Origin: Chitinophaga fulva
GTDB taxonomy: Bacteria > Bacteroidota > Bacteroidia > Chitinophagales > Chitinophagaceae
DNA: 64,000 nucleotides
Assembly (NCBI RefSeq): GCF_012927205.1
Contig: NZ_JABBGC010000001.1
Coordinates: 3,534,810-3,598,809, forward strand
Direction: 5' to 3'
The notes below the pieces were generated by a model. That model was given only the letters and a program-made list of their open reading frames with translations, ran no database searches and was not told the origin of the DNA. Within the stretch, counting starts at the first letter, position 1. Each line of letters starts with the position of its first letter. Positions 51,209 through 61,738 of the stretch are shown piece after piece. The translations under genes were made by a program, and so were the position numbers.

Positions 51209-54200
51209 ATGAAAGGAACACACCTTTACCTATTTGCAACCCTGCTGGCGCTCGTCGCAGGTCTTTGCAAGCCACAAAAGCTGATAGCACAGGAGGTCAG
51301 GGAAATCAAAGGGACAGTGCTCGACAGCGCTACCCAGGCTGCTCTTCCGGGTGTTACGGTGTTTATCAAAGGCACGCAAACCGGCGCTTCTACCAACGCG
51401 GAAGGCCACTTTACCATCCGTGCCGCCAGTGGCGATGTGCTCATCTTCTCCTACATCGGTTATGATAAAAAAGAAACAGCCATCGGCAACCGCAATAATG
51501 TATTTGTCTCCCTGGCGCCCAGTAAAACCACACTGAATGAAACAGTGGTCATCGGTTATGGTGCGGTAAAGAAAAGTTCCGTGACCGCCTCTGTGGCCAA
51601 AGTGGAAAACAAAATACTCGATCAGGTACCTGCCGGTCGCCCGGAAGCTGCGCTGGTAGGCCGTATGGCAGGGGTGAATATCTCCCAGTCACGCGGTCAG
51701 GCAGGATCTGCTCCCACCATTCGTATCCGTGGCATCGGCTCTATCAGTGCGGGCAATGATCCGCTGATCGTGATAGACGGTATCCCCGGTGGCAACCTCG
51801 GTATGATCAATATGAACGACGTACAGTCTGTGGAAGTGCTGAAAGACGCGTCCTCCGCGGCGATCTATGGTTCGCGTGCAGCCGGTGGCGTTATCCTCGT
51901 CACCATGAAAAAAGGCGTAGCCGGTAAACCCAAGTTTAACTTCAACGGCTACGCGGGCCTGGGTAAAGCGATCGTACACAACGACTGGCTCACCGGCGAT
52001 GAATACTACAACTACGCGGTTAAATATCAGAACCGTGAATATGCCTGGGTAGGCGGAGACGTTAGCCTGCCGGTATGGGGCGATGCCAGAAGGCCTGCTG
52101 CCTACCAGGTGAGCGATGTGCTGAAAACGGGCCACACCGTATGGCAGGACGCTGTCATGCGCACAGCGCCCATCCAGAGCTACAACATTTCCGCCAGCGG
52201 TGGTACGGATAAAGCGACCTACTATGTGGCGGCTACCTATAAAGATGAACAAGGCTCCATGGTTAACACCTGGTTTAAAACCTACGGCCTCAGGGCCAAT
52301 GTAGACGTACAGGCCAGCAAAGTGGTGAGCGTAGGTTTTATGCTCAATCCTACCTATTCCAAACGCCGCTACAACCCTTCTGAGATACCTAACTATTCCA
52401 AATATCCTTCTTTTGTAGATGTACAGCGCCCTAACGGCACCTATCCCAATGCGCGCGAATACTGGGGCGCTGTAGTAACCGGACAGGTAAACCCTATGGC
52501 TACCCTGCAGGGTTCCGAATATTATGGCAGCAGCATCAGCAATATCGGGGAAGCCTATCTGAAACTGAACCTCGCCAAAGGCCTGAGCTTCCGCTCTTCT
52601 GTAGGTACCACCATGGACTTCAGTAACCGCGACGAGTTCCAGGCTTCCTGGGCTACCAGCGCCGCGAAAAACTCCGGTACCGATATCACCAGCACTAATA
52701 TCAATGTGCTCAATGAAAACGTGTTGAGCTACAATACCACGTTCAAAGGCGGGCACGATCTGTCTGCCATCGCGGGTGCTTCCTATCAACGCAACGACAG
52801 CAAGTCGGTGAACCTCTACGCAGTGGCCGGCAGCTATAATAACGATATCGTACACACGATGGGCAACGCTACACTGGCACCCAATAGTAATACGCTCAAA
52901 AGCAAATGGGGCCTTATTTCCTACTTCACCCGTGTGAACTATGGTTATAAAGATAAATACCTGCTGTCTGCTTCCATCCGTACAGATGCCAGTTCCCGCT
53001 TCGGTCCGGATAACCGTTGGGGTTATTTCCCCTCGGTGTCCGCTGCCTGGCGTGTGAAGCAGGAAAGTTTCCTGAAAGACTTCAAACCCATCAGCGATCT
53101 GAAAGTAAGAGCCAGCTGGGGTGTGACGGGTAACTTCAACATCGGTGATTTCCAATACCTCGGCCTGATGGGCAATACCTTCTATTCTCCCGGCAACGTG
53201 GTGACCAAAGGTCAGGCGGCCATCAGCTATGGCAACAGCCAGCTGGGCTGGGAAAAAACCAAAGGCCTCGACTTGGGTGCTGAGTTGTCTGTACTGGATA
53301 ACCGTATCAGCATAGTATTTGACTACTACGATAAACGGACCACCGATCTGCTGTACAGCATGCCGGTGCCGGCCACTACAGGTTTCGCTAACACCATGAC
53401 CAACATCGGGGAGATACGCAACCGCGGGATAGAGTTTGAAGTGAACTCCCGTAACATCGTCGGTAAATTCAACTGGCAGACATCTTTCAACTATTCCCGT
53501 AACCGGAATACGGTAGAAGACCTGGGTGGTGTGAACAACGTGGTCATTGCAGACCCTTCTTCTAATATGAACTGGATACTACGTGTAGGCGAACCGATGT
53601 TCTCTTACTATGGGTATAAGATCAATGGTATTTATAAGGATGCCGCTGACGTGGCGGCCAATCCGGGTATCGCGGGCTCCCGTCCCGGTAACCCTAAATT
53701 TGAAGACACCGATGGTAATAAAAAGATTGATGCCAACGACAAACAGCTACTGGGCAATTTCCAGCCCAAAGCTATCCTTGGAATGGTGAACAATTTCTCT
53801 TACAACAATTTTGATCTGAGTATTGCCATGCAGGCTTCGCTCGGCGCTAAAATGTACAACTACGAAAACCAGTTCTACCAGGGCGCTCTGCTGGGCGCGA
53901 TGCGCCGCTCCCTGGTGGAAAACCAGTGGTTGTCACCATCTGATCCGGGCAACGGTAAAGTGCCGGCCAGCGCACTCAATACATTGGGATTCCAGACTAT
54001 GTCTGACGCTTATATAGAAGACGCCTCCTTCCTTGCCATTCGTAACGTAAACCTCGGGTATACCCTGCCTGAAGCGCTGGTCCGCAAACTGCGGGTAACC
54101 AACTTCAGGGTATACCTTTCTGCCAGCAACCTGTTCATCTTCACCAAAAAAGAATTTCATGGATATAACCCTGAAGGTTATACGAAGGGAGAGGTGAATG

Positions 54201-54283
54201 GTGTTGCCAGCATGCCGGGCGCCAACTACGGAGCAGAACCTATCAGCCGCATCTATGCGTTGGGATTCAATTTTAACTTCTAA
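51209..54283 (+). CDS. SusC/RagA-type TonB-dependent outer-membrane transporter
   Basis: This 1024-aa protein has a signal peptide ending near KLIAQ. It then has a carboxypeptidase-regulatory-like domain (IKGTVLDSATQAALPGVTVF, NAEGHFTI), the TonB-box region LNETVVIGYGAVKK, and a plug domain (GRMAGVNISQSRGQAGSAPT, IRIRGIGSISAGNDPLIVID, then VEVLKDASSAAIYGSRAAGG). A long beta-barrel ends with a terminal Phe (GFNFNF). Length and order are typical. With SusD it imports an oligosaccharide or glycoconjugate across the outer membrane. It is the first gene of the GntR-controlled operon, 18 bases before susD. Confidence 0.95.
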   Translation: MKGTHLYLFATLLALVAGLCKPQKLIAQEVREIKGTVLDSATQAALPGVTVFIKGTQTGASTNAEGHFTIRAASGDVLIFSYIGYDKKETAIGNRNNVFVSLAPSKTTLNETVVIGYGAVKKSSVTASVAKVENKILDQVPAGRPEAALVGRMAGVNISQSRGQAGSAPTIRIRGIGSISAGNDPLIVIDGIPGGNLGMINMNDVQSVEVLKDASSAAIYGSRAAGGVILVTMKKGVAGKPKFNFNGYAGLGKAIVHNDWLTGDEYYNYAVKYQNREYAWVGGDVSLPVWGDARRPAAYQVSDVLKTGHTVWQDAVMRTAPIQSYNISASGGTDKATYYVAATYKDEQGSMVNTWFKTYGLRANVDVQASKVVSVGFMLNPTYSKRRYNPSEIPNYSKYPSFVDVQRPNGTYPNAREYWGAVVTGQVNPMATLQGSEYYGSSISNIGEAYLKLNLAKGLSFRSSVGTTMDFSNRDEFQASWATSAAKNSGTDITSTNINVLNENVLSYNTTFKGGHDLSAIAGASYQRNDSKSVNLYAVAGSYNNDIVHTMGNATLAPNSNTLKSKWGLISYFTRVNYGYKDKYLLSASIRTDASSRFGPDNRWGYFPSVSAAWRVKQESFLKDFKPISDLKVRASWGVTGNFNIGDFQYLGLMGNTFYSPGNVVTKGQAAISYGNSQLGWEKTKGLDLGAELSVLDNRISIVFDYYDKRTTDLLYSMPVPATTGFANTMTNIGEIRNRGIEFEVNSRNIVGKFNWQTSFNYSRNRNTVEDLGGVNNVVIADPSSNMNWILRVGEPMFSYYGYKINGIYKDAADVAANPGIAGSRPGNPKFEDTDGNKKIDANDKQLLGNFQPKAILGMVNNFSYNNFDLSIAMQASLGAKMYNYENQFYQGALLGAMRRSLVENQWLSPSDPGNGKVPASALNTLGFQTMSDAYIEDASFLAIRNVNLGYTLPEALVRKLRVTNFRVYLSASNLFIFTKKEFHGYNPEGYTKGEVNGVASMPGANYGAEPISRIYALGFNFNF

Positions 54284-54301
54284 CAGACAAAAGCGTATTC
54301 C

Positions 54302-55768
54302 ATGAAAAAGAACAAACTATATATACCGGTCTTACTACTGGCGCTTGCCGGCAGCAGCTGTACCAACAGCCTGCTGAATATGACGCCGGATTCTTCCCTG
54401 ACCACCAACAACTTCTATAAAACGTCCAATGATATGGACCAGGCGGTCATTGGTATCTACAGTGGTATGCAGGACCGTAAACCGAAAGATTATCTGCTGA
54501 TGGAGATGCCCGGTGATAACCTGTACATGGGTACCGCCATGCCCGGTGTGAATGATCTTGACTATCTGACTGTAAACCCTGAAAATACCGCTGTGGCGGA
54601 CTTCTGGGAGAAGAGTTTTTATGGTATCGGTCGCGCTAACGCCGTGCTGGAAAACATAGACCGGCCTACCGATTATGCCTCCGGTAAAAAAGAGCAGTTC
54701 ACCGGTGAAGCTAAATTTATGCGTGCCCTCTTTTATTTTGACCTGGTGAGATTGTTTGGCGGTGTGCCGATGGTGACCAAAACACCTAGTATCAGCGAAG
54801 CGAAGAATATGCCGCGGGAATCGGCCGACAAAATATATGAGTTGATCATTGCTGACCTGAAAGCAGCGATTGACCTGTTGCCTGCACCAGCCACTGCTGT
54901 CAGGGGCCGTGCCAGCAAAGGTGCTGCCACTGGCCTTCTTGGTAAAGTATATGTATACAGGAAAGACTGGGCCAACGCTAAAATTTACCTGGAGAAAGCC
55001 ATCCGCGATTTTGGTTACCAGTTAGAGCCCAGCTTCGCTACCTTATGGAGCCTGGCTTCAGAAGACAACAAAGAGATTATTCTCGCGATCAAATATACCG
55101 ATGGCTCCAACGGGCACTCGCTGGGCATCGATTATGCACCTATTGGCGGTATCGCCGGTGTGGTGGGTTCGGGCAACCAGTATGCTTTTCCTTCCTGGAG
55201 CCTGAACAAAAAATATATCGCTGGCGACAGCCGCAAAGCATCCACTATTTCGGACTACGTGGTGAAAGCCACTTCTCCCAATGATCCACCGGCATGGGGC
55301 CCCTACGTGAAAAAGTACGCCACCAAATTCACCGGGGCCACTTCCGGTCAGGACCTGCCTGTGCTGCGGCTGGCCGACGTGATCCTGCTGTACGCCGAAA
55401 CCCTGTACAACAGCGGTGATAAAAGCAATGCATTGATACAGCTGAATGCGGTCAGGGAAAGAGCTTTTGGTGATGCCACCCACGATTATACCGCTGCGGA
55501 TATTACGAATCCTGATAGCTTCCTGGATATCCTGTTGCTCGAAAGACAACTGGAACTGGCCTACGAAAATGAACGCTGGCCCGACCTGGTACGTACCGGC
55601 CGTTTCATGACCGTAATGACCAGCGAAGAAAGGGATTATAATCCGGCGACCAGCACCGCCACCAAAGTGACGCTGGCGCCCAAAGCCACCATGGCAGTAT
55701 TCCCGGTGCCACAGCGCCAGATCGATCAGTATGCGCCTGGTGTACTGAAACAAAACGAAGGATATTAA
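54302..55768 (+). CDS. SusD/RagB-type surface lipoprotein
   Basis: This is a 488-aa lipoprotein with signal MKKNKLYIPVLLLALAGSSC and lipidation at Cys20. Typical SusD features are DSSLTTNNFYKTSNDMDQAV, then EAKFMRALFYFDLVRLFGGV, then PMVTKTPSI and RASKGAATGLLGKVYVYRKD. The C-terminus reads LPVLRLADVILLYAETLYNS, then LERQLELAYENERWPDLVRT and YNPATSTATK. It captures substrate for the adjacent SusC. No clue to the ligand is visible beyond the operon's acid-sugar enzymes. Confidence 0.95.
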   Translation: MKKNKLYIPVLLLALAGSSCTNSLLNMTPDSSLTTNNFYKTSNDMDQAVIGIYSGMQDRKPKDYLLMEMPGDNLYMGTAMPGVNDLDYLTVNPENTAVADFWEKSFYGIGRANAVLENIDRPTDYASGKKEQFTGEAKFMRALFYFDLVRLFGGVPMVTKTPSISEAKNMPRESADKIYELIIADLKAAIDLLPAPATAVRGRASKGAATGLLGKVYVYRKDWANAKIYLEKAIRDFGYQLEPSFATLWSLASEDNKEIILAIKYTDGSNGHSLGIDYAPIGGIAGVVGSGNQYAFPSWSLNKKYIAGDSRKASTISDYVVKATSPNDPPAWGPYVKKYATKFTGATSGQDLPVLRLADVILLYAETLYNSGDKSNALIQLNAVRERAFGDATHDYTAADITNPDSFLDILLLERQLELAYENERWPDLVRTGRFMTVMTSEERDYNPATSTATKVTLAPKATMAVFPVPQRQIDQYAPGVLKQNEGY

Positions 55769-55805
55769 TTGCATCAGAAACCAATCATACGCTTAACAGT
55801 ACGGG

Positions 55806-57056
55806 ATGTTATACCAAAAAGGAATCGTTAGACGGATAATACTCATCAGCATGGTGATGCTCTGTGGTATAATGTCCCATGCTCAGCATGTGACCAGCGT
55901 GCGCGCTCATGGTGCCCTGGCGGATGGTAAAACAGACGACAGCAGAGCTTTTCAACGAGCAATTGTACAGGCCCAAAAGAACGGTACCCGCAAAATATTC
56001 GTTCCAAAGGGGCACTATTTGATCGCGCGGCCTATTAAACTGCCTTCCTATTTTACGCTGGAAGCAAGCCCGGATGCCTACATCGAACTGAATCCCTCCT
56101 GTAATCAGTACCTGTTGCAAAACGAAGACCTGGTTAACGGCAACGCACATATTAAAGTGACCGGCGGTAAATGGAACGGCAACGGCTGGACACAGACGCG
56201 CACCATTCGCAGTACGGTGGACAGCTCCGATTTTTGTTTCGGTATGCTGTTCTATAAAGTGCGCCAGCTGGAAGTGGGGAATTTGCAGATAGACAGTACC
56301 CGCAGCTGGGGCATCGCGTATATGGAATGTGATACCGTGCATATACATGATATCCGTTTTCAGCAAAATCCGTTTAAAGACGCGCAGCAGACCAGTGCGC
56401 TCATGCAGAATGGCGACGGTGTCACCGGCGGTGGCAATCATGTGCTCATCGAAAATATCTCCGGTTTCACCAACGATGACCTGGTCGCCTTTGCGGCTGG
56501 CGGCGCATCTTTCCAGGGAAAGATGTCTCCTTTCCCGGCGGTGGATTACCACAACGTGACCGTCAGAAACATTGCCCCTGAAAATATTTACGATTCCATT
56601 CCTGCTCTGAAGGCAGTCGCTTTTTACACGTTTGAGAACCGGAAAGTGAGTGACATCACCATTGAAAAGGTGCATGGCAACACGGCCATGGCGTCCGTGC
56701 TGTTTTACAGCCTCTTCGGCAAAACAGGTTATTTCTCTAACGTCACTATCAGGGACGTGTCGGGCGCCAATGTGTATGGCCGTTTTACACAGCAGCAATT
56801 GCCTACGGTATACGGCATTATCAGCGTTAAACAATCGGTGATAGACCGGCTGGATATCAGCCATGTCAGCCGGGAGGAGGACTGGTATGCCAATCCGCAG
56901 TTTTTATTCGACGAAAATACAGTTATCGATTCTCTCAATATAAACCAGGTAGACATCCGGCACCGGCATATACAGGGCAACCTGCTATGGCAATCGACCG
57001 GTGCGGTCATTAAAAACAGCCGTATCAACGGGGTGTCCATCCAGAACAGGGAATAG
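55806..57056 (+). CDS. Secreted pectate-lyase-3-like right-handed beta-helix protein
   Basis: This 416-aa protein has a signal peptide ending MSHAQ. The mature start VTSVRAHGALADGKTDDSRA, then FQRAIVQAQ, then IFVPKGHYLIARPIKLPS is the hallmark of the pectate_lyase_3/GH28-related beta-helix family. Repeating helix rungs (VTGGKWNGNGW, VRQLEVGNLQIDSTRSWGIA, HVLIENISGFTNDDLVAFAA) follow, including an Asn-Asp-Asp at NDDLVAF in the usual active-site position. It probably attacks an acidic or uronic-acid-containing glycan in the periplasm or at the surface; whether it is a hydrolase or lyase cannot be told. It lies 37 bases after susD, in the operon. Confidence 0.8.
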   Translation: MLYQKGIVRRIILISMVMLCGIMSHAQHVTSVRAHGALADGKTDDSRAFQRAIVQAQKNGTRKIFVPKGHYLIARPIKLPSYFTLEASPDAYIELNPSCNQYLLQNEDLVNGNAHIKVTGGKWNGNGWTQTRTIRSTVDSSDFCFGMLFYKVRQLEVGNLQIDSTRSWGIAYMECDTVHIHDIRFQQNPFKDAQQTSALMQNGDGVTGGGNHVLIENISGFTNDDLVAFAAGGASFQGKMSPFPAVDYHNVTVRNIAPENIYDSIPALKAVAFYTFENRKVSDITIEKVHGNTAMASVLFYSLFGKTGYFSNVTIRDVSGANVYGRFTQQQLPTVYGIISVKQSVIDRLDISHVSREEDWYANPQFLFDENTVIDSLNINQVDIRHRHIQGNLLWQSTGAVIKNSRINGVSIQNRE

Positions 57057-57093
57057 GTGAGATTTTACATAAAATTTTAACAGCATCGCTATT

Positions 57094-58416
57094 ATGAACG
57101 CATGGCCCAAATCATCCTCGCTTTTAAAGAGCAATGAACAATGGATACCCGGTGGCGTGGTATCTCTGAACCGTAAGTCAGACCCCAATATTTGTTTTGT
57201 CAGCGGGCAAGGCAGCCGGGTCACCGACCTGGAAGGAAACGAATACATCGACTACCAGGCTGGTTTTGCCGCCTCGTTTCTGGGACATAACGACCCCGAC
57301 GTAAATAAGGCAGTACGTGCCGCGCTGGACAATGCCACGCTGCTAATGGGCGCAGGTCCCACCAACCTCGAAGGAGAGTTTGCGCAGCTTTTCTGCGACA
57401 GCGTTCCTTCCGCAGAAAGCATCGAAATCACCACTACCGGTTCTGAAGCTACCTATCACGCTATTCGTATAGCCCGTGCCGTTACTGGTAAAAATCATAT
57501 CATCGTGATGCAGGGCGGATATAATGGCTGGCACAACGATGTGGCCTGCAATGTGATCAGCAGCCTCGCTGATGTGGGAGAGCGGGTGAGCCCCGGTGAG
57601 TATCCGTTCGATTCTCTCTCCGCCGGTATTCCGGACAGCCATTCTGAACTGGTACATGTGATCAACTATAACGATATCGCTTCTGTGGAGTATATCCTGC
57701 AACGTTATCCCGTGGCGGGCATTTTGCTGGAACCTATCTTACAGAACATCGGCGTGGTGAAACCACTGCCCGGGTACCTGGAGGCATTGCGCCGCCTGGC
57801 TGATGAACATGGCTTCCTGCTGATTTTCGATGAAGTGAAAACAGGCTTCCGCCATGCGTTGGGTGGTTATCAGCAGTTGTGCGGCGTAACGCCGGACCTG
57901 AGCACCTTCGGTAAAGCCGTGGCCAACGGCTATCCTGTGGGAGTGATCGCCGGCAGGAAAAAATACATGGATTACTTTATTCATCCCGATAAAAGCAAAA
58001 AAGTGCTGATAGCAGGCACTTTCAACGCACATCCGCTGACAACGGCGGCAGCCATCGCCACGGTACGGAAACTGGCTTCTGCTGAGTTTAAAGTGTATGA
58101 TCATGTGAATGGACTCGGGCAGATGCTGGAAGACGGTTTAAAGGATATTTTCAGTACTTCCGGCCGGCCTTTCCATATTGCCCGTCAGGGTTCCGCTTTT
58201 TGTGTGTATTTTATGGACCATAGTCCGGTGGATTATCATGACATATTGAAACACCATGATTTTGCGTTTGATAAATCATACCGTCTGAAGCTGATTGAAA
58301 AAGGAATTTTTAATTTCCCGTTACCGATCAAACAGGGCAGTATCTCTTACGCCCATTCGACCAAAGACATTGAAGAAACATTAGAGAAAACCAAATCAAT
58401 ATTGTCAGCGCTATGA
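57094..58416 (+). CDS. Class III PLP aminotransferase (glutamate-1-semialdehyde aminomutase-like)
   Basis: This 440-aa cytoplasmic enzyme shows clear class III motifs: [40 protein letters not shown] (phosphate-binding), [11 protein letters not shown], and [20 protein letters not shown] (Asp246 for the pyridine nitrogen). The Schiff-base Lys274 lies in [20 protein letters not shown]. The sequence resembles HemL, but its place in a sugar-catabolic operon, coupled by ATGA overlap to an acid-sugar dehydratase, argues for a substrate such as an amino-sugar acid or keto-sugar intermediate. A biosynthetic HemL role is less likely. Substrate unknown. Confidence 0.85.
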   Translation: MNAWPKSSSLLKSNEQWIPGGVVSLNRKSDPNICFVSGQGSRVTDLEGNEYIDYQAGFAASFLGHNDPDVNKAVRAALDNATLLMGAGPTNLEGEFAQLFCDSVPSAESIEITTTGSEATYHAIRIARAVTGKNHIIVMQGGYNGWHNDVACNVISSLADVGERVSPGEYPFDSLSAGIPDSHSELVHVINYNDIASVEYILQRYPVAGILLEPILQNIGVVKPLPGYLEALRRLADEHGFLLIFDEVKTGFRHALGGYQQLCGVTPDLSTFGKAVANGYPVGVIAGRKKYMDYFIHPDKSKKVLIAGTFNAHPLTTAAAIATVRKLASAEFKVYDHVNGLGQMLEDGLKDIFSTSGRPFHIARQGSAFCVYFMDHSPVDYHDILKHHDFAFDKSYRLKLIEKGIFNFPLPIKQGSISYAHSTKDIEETLEKTKSILSAL

Positions 58417-59591
58417 AGATAACGGCGATAGAAACACAGGTTTGTCACGCGCGGATGCGTAACTGGATCTTTATCAAAATCGTTACAGACCAGCCCGGCC
58501 TGTGGGGCTGGGGCGAAGCCACGCTGGAATGGCATACCAGGGCAGTAGTAGGCGCTGTGGAGGATATCAGCCAGCTGCTGATAGGAGAAGACCCGCGGCG
58601 TATTGAATACCTGTGGCAGATGATGTACCGTCAGCATTTCTGGCATGGCAACGGTATTGTTCGGGGCACGGCTATCAGCGGTATCGATATTGCGCTCTGG
58701 GACATCCTGGGAAAAATACACGGCGTGCCCTGTCACGAATTGTGGGGTGGCCGCGTAAGGGATTATATCCGCCTGTATTGCCACCTGGGGGGTGGCAAGA
58801 TGGAGGACTTTTACGAGACCCGTCCGGATGATGCGGCCCGTTTCGGTGAACTGGCATCACGTGCGGTGGAAGACGGTTTTACCGCCTTTAAATCGATGGC
58901 GGTGCCCGAAACCATGCCGCTGGAAGGGTTGAAGCCTATCCGCTATGCAGAGGCCTGTGTACGCGCCATGCGGGATGCCGTAGGGGAGGACATCGATATC
59001 ATGGTGGACTGTCATGCCCGTCCCAGCCCGCTGATGGGACTTCAATTCGCTAAAGCGCTGGAGCCATATGGTTTGTATTTCTTCGAAGAGCCTTGCTGGC
59101 CGGAAACGATGGAAGACATTGCCCGGATACAGCGTGCGGTGAAAACGCCGATCGCCAGCGGTGAAAGGCTGGTAGGTGTACATGCTTTCCGGGACATGCT
59201 GGAGAAGCGTGCCGTAAGCGTGATTCAACCGGACATTACCCACTGTGGCGGATTGAGTGAAGTGCGGAGAATAGCGGCCCTGGCGGAAGCTTACCGCGTA
59301 GCCGTGGCGCCGCATAATCCACAAGGACCGGTGAGTACTGCCGCTTCTATTGAGCTGGGTTTCGCCACCCCTTCCTATGCCATCTGTGAAAGTGTACACA
59401 ACGATGTGCCATGGCGGGAAGAAGTGGTGAGTGAAGGATTTACGGTAGAGAAAAAAGGACGGATCGTGAAACCCAATCACCGTCCGGGTTTGGGAATAGA
59501 GATCAATGAAGACGCTGTAAAGAAACATCCTTTCCAACAGGAGGTATTACAGCGTACGTTTTATAAAGATGGCAGTGTCGGTGACTGGTAA
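58413..59591 (+). CDS. Enolase-superfamily acid-sugar dehydratase (mandelate-racemase type)
   Basis: This is a 392-aa protein with the enolase-superfamily N-cap ([40 protein letters not shown]) and barrel. Likely metal ligands are Asp199 in [10 protein letters not shown], Glu225/Glu226 in [10 protein letters not shown] and Glu251 in ASGERLVG. Acid/base candidates are His201 (D-x-H) and His301 in [12 protein letters not shown]-x-H plus a late His is the pattern of galactonate/mannonate/gluconate-type dehydratases, which convert sugar acids to 2-keto-3-deoxy acids. The exact sugar cannot be told. It is coupled by 4-base overlap to the aminotransferase. Confidence 0.88.
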   Translation: MKITAIETQVCHARMRNWIFIKIVTDQPGLWGWGEATLEWHTRAVVGAVEDISQLLIGEDPRRIEYLWQMMYRQHFWHGNGIVRGTAISGIDIALWDILGKIHGVPCHELWGGRVRDYIRLYCHLGGGKMEDFYETRPDDAARFGELASRAVEDGFTAFKSMAVPETMPLEGLKPIRYAEACVRAMRDAVGEDIDIMVDCHARPSPLMGLQFAKALEPYGLYFFEEPCWPETMEDIARIQRAVKTPIASGERLVGVHAFRDMLEKRAVSVIQPDITHCGGLSEVRRIAALAEAYRVAVAPHNPQGPVSTAASIELGFATPSYAICESVHNDVPWREEVVSEGFTVEKKGRIVKPNHRPGLGIEINEDAVKKHPFQQEVLQRTFYKDGSVGDW

Positions 59592-59602
59592 AACAGCAGT
59601 TT

Positions 59603-60367
59603 ATGGAAAAACTATTGGAAAAGAAGACAGTCCTGATCAGTGGCGCCCTTGGCGACATTGGCAGGGCTGTGGCCCTTGCGTTTGCAGCGCAGGGGGCCGG
59701 CGTAGCGCTGGGTGACATACAGCCCGAAGCGGCAGCGCAGCCATTGCTGCATGAACTGGCGTCGATGGGCGCACCCTGTCACTATGCACAGGTGGACGTG
59801 TCCGACGCAGTGGCGGTTGACCGCTGGCTACAAGCCGCGGAGGCAGCATTGGGACTGGTGAGTATGGTAGTCGCCAATGCTGCTACTGTCACGATATCGG
59901 GCCTTTATCAGATCACGGCGGAGCAGTGGAGCAAAGAGCTGCGGGTGAACCTGGACGGTGCTTTTCATGTGGCGCGTGCTGTAACAGCCCGTATGCTGGA
60001 ACAGCGTGTAACCGGCAGCGTAGTATTCGCCGGCAGTTGGGCGGCGGAAGTGGCGCACAGCCATATCCCCGCGTATTCCGTATCCAAAGCCGGCCTGCGC
60101 ATGTTATCCAAATGTATGGCGCTGGAGCTGGCGCCGCATGGCATTATGGTCAACGAGATCGCGCCGGGTTACGTAGATGCGGGGCTTAGCCGCGTAGTAT
60201 GGGAGCAGGCGCCTGAACAGAAAGAACACGCACGCCTGAAAACGCCCGTACGGCAGCTGATCACACCGCAGCAGGTGGCCCGTGAAGTGGTGCGCCTCTG
60301 CGATCCGGAAAACAGGCATATCACCGGCAGCGTGCTGCTGATGGACGGAGGCTTGTCTCTCTTGTAA
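59603..60367 (+). CDS. SDR-family oxidoreductase
   Basis: This 254-aa classical short-chain dehydrogenase has the nucleotide motif VLISGALGDIGRAVALAFAA (Gly-rich, with an unusual L-G-D-I-G) and N-A-A-x in VVANAATVTISGLYQ. Ser is in FAGSWAAEV, Tyr158 and Lys162 in YSVSKAGLRML, and MVNEIAPGYVDAGLS and ITGSVLLMDGGLSLL lie at the C-terminus. ALGDIQPEA after the second strand carries an Asp, which suggests NAD(H) use. It probably oxidises or reduces a sugar or keto-sugar in the pathway. It lies 12 bases after the dehydratase. Confidence 0.9.
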   Translation: MEKLLEKKTVLISGALGDIGRAVALAFAAQGAGVALGDIQPEAAAQPLLHELASMGAPCHYAQVDVSDAVAVDRWLQAAEAALGLVSMVVANAATVTISGLYQITAEQWSKELRVNLDGAFHVARAVTARMLEQRVTGSVVFAGSWAAEVAHSHIPAYSVSKAGLRMLSKCMALELAPHGIMVNEIAPGYVDAGLSRVVWEQAPEQKEHARLKTPVRQLITPQQVAREVVRLCDPENRHITGSVLLMDGGLSLL

Positions 60368-60379
60368 TAAACCAACCAC

Positions 60380-61738
60380 ATGACGAACTACCACGGGATC
60401 ATAGGCATCGCAAGAGCTGATATCACGCCGCCGGTGGGCATCTTCGCCCGTAACTGGGGCGCTGCCACACATGATGTGGCAGCGGGAGTACATATGCCGC
60501 TGACCCTTACCTGCATTACTTTTCAGACAGATAAAAACGCACTGCCGCTGGTACTCTTCTCCGCCGATCTGGGATGGTGGAAGAGCGCTGCCGATGAAAG
60601 AAATTTACGGCATGGCATCCTGAAAGCCTTGTCATTGCCGGAAGAACGGTTGATGTTCTGTTTGACCCATACCCACGCAGGCCCCAGCACCTTCAGTGAA
60701 GATGCTGGTAAGCCTGGTGGTCATCTGATAATTCCTTTCCTGCAACAGTTGCAGGAAACAGCTGTCCATGCTGCCCGTGAAGCGATGGCCACTGCTCAAC
60801 CAGCTACGCTTACCTGGCAATACGGCCGGTGCAACCTGGCGGTAAACCGCGATTTTCCCGAACCTGGTGGAAACAGGCTGGTGGTAGGTTACAATCCCGC
60901 CGCCGCCGCAGATGATACCGTGCTGACTGGCCGCATCACGAACGCAGATGGTCGTATTATGGGGACTATTGTAAACTATGCCTGTCACCCTACTACGCTG
61001 GCATGGGAGAACCAATTGCTGTCGCCCGATTACATTGGCGGCATGCGCGGCGTGGTGGAACCGGCTACCGGCGCTCCCTGCCTGTTTTTGCAGGGCGCTT
61101 CCGGGGAACTGTCGCCCGCAGAGCAGTACAGCGGTGATACTTCGCTGGCCGACGGTTACGGCCGTCAATTGGGATTTGCCGTATTGTCCACGCTCGAAGG
61201 TATGTTGCCTCCCGATACGGAACTCACATTCACCGGTGTGGTGGAATCCGGCGCTTCCCTTGCCATCTGGAAGAAATCACCTGCGCCCGCAGACACCACC
61301 CTGATGGCAGAGATGACAACTGTGGAGATGGTATTGAAGCCGATGCCTTCCCTTTCGGAAATAGAAGCTGCCTGGGCCACGTGTGAAGACCATGTGGTGA
61401 AAGAACGGTTATGGCGGCAACGTGGTATCCGTAAAACGGTAGGAGAGGGTACTGTGGCCAATATGCCCTTATGGATATGGAGACTGGGCAACACGATACT
61501 GGCAGGCCAGCCGAATGAAGCGTATTCTGGCTTTCAGCTGGAATTGCGCCGGGAGCTGGCGCCGGCAGCGGTGGCTGTTATGAACATCGTAAATGGTTAT
61601 GCTGGTTATCTGCCGCCGTCAGCATCGTTTAACCATCAAAGTTATGCGGTATGGCAAACGCCTTTTGAGAAAGGCTCGCTGGAGCAACTGATACGCTCCG
61701 CCACTACTATTTCACAACGAATGATCCGAACCGCATGA
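60380..61738 (+). CDS. Neutral/alkaline-ceramidase-like protein, cytoplasmic form
   Basis: This 452-aa protein has no signal peptide. It matches the N-terminal domain of neutral ceramidases: GIARADITPPVGIFARNWGA, VLFSADLGWW, and the zinc motif CLTHTHAGPSTFSEDAGK (His97, His99). Further motifs are NYACHPTTLAWENQLLSPDY and FLQGASGELSPAEQY. In many Bacteroidota and Planctomycetota catabolic loci such genes encode amidase/hydrolase-like enzymes of unknown substrate, not true ceramidases. Here it sits between an SDR and a symporter in a sugar-acid operon, so a deacylase for an N-acyl or ester sugar derivative is possible. The stop overlaps the next gene by 4 bases. Confidence 0.8.
   Translation: MTNYHGIIGIARADITPPVGIFARNWGAATHDVAAGVHMPLTLTCITFQTDKNALPLVLFSADLGWWKSAADERNLRHGILKALSLPEERLMFCLTHTHAGPSTFSEDAGKPGGHLIIPFLQQLQETAVHAAREAMATAQPATLTWQYGRCNLAVNRDFPEPGGNRLVVGYNPAAAADDTVLTGRITNADGRIMGTIVNYACHPTTLAWENQLLSPDYIGGMRGVVEPATGAPCLFLQGASGELSPAEQYSGDTSLADGYGRQLGFAVLSTLEGMLPPDTELTFTGVVESGASLAIWKKSPAPADTTLMAEMTTVEMVLKPMPSLSEIEAAWATCEDHVVKERLWRQRGIRKTVGEGTVANMPLWIWRLGNTILAGQPNEAYSGFQLELRRELAPAAVAVMNIVNGYAGYLPPSASFNHQSYAVWQTPFEKGSLEQLIRSATTISQRMIRTA

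Noticed and set aside
51689..53155. 488-aa open frame on the minus strand
   Set aside because: It lies fully inside the strongly supported SusC gene; it has His/Arg-rich, low-complexity composition and no start context, as expected for an antisense shadow of a high-GC coding strand.
55809..56864. 351-aa open frame on the minus strand
   Set aside because: It is antisense to the beta-helix enzyme gene, which has a signal peptide and family motifs.
57094..58416. Housekeeping HemL of haem biosynthesis
   Set aside because: Sequence motifs are HemL-like, but overlap with a sugar-acid dehydratase gene and GntR control point to catabolism.
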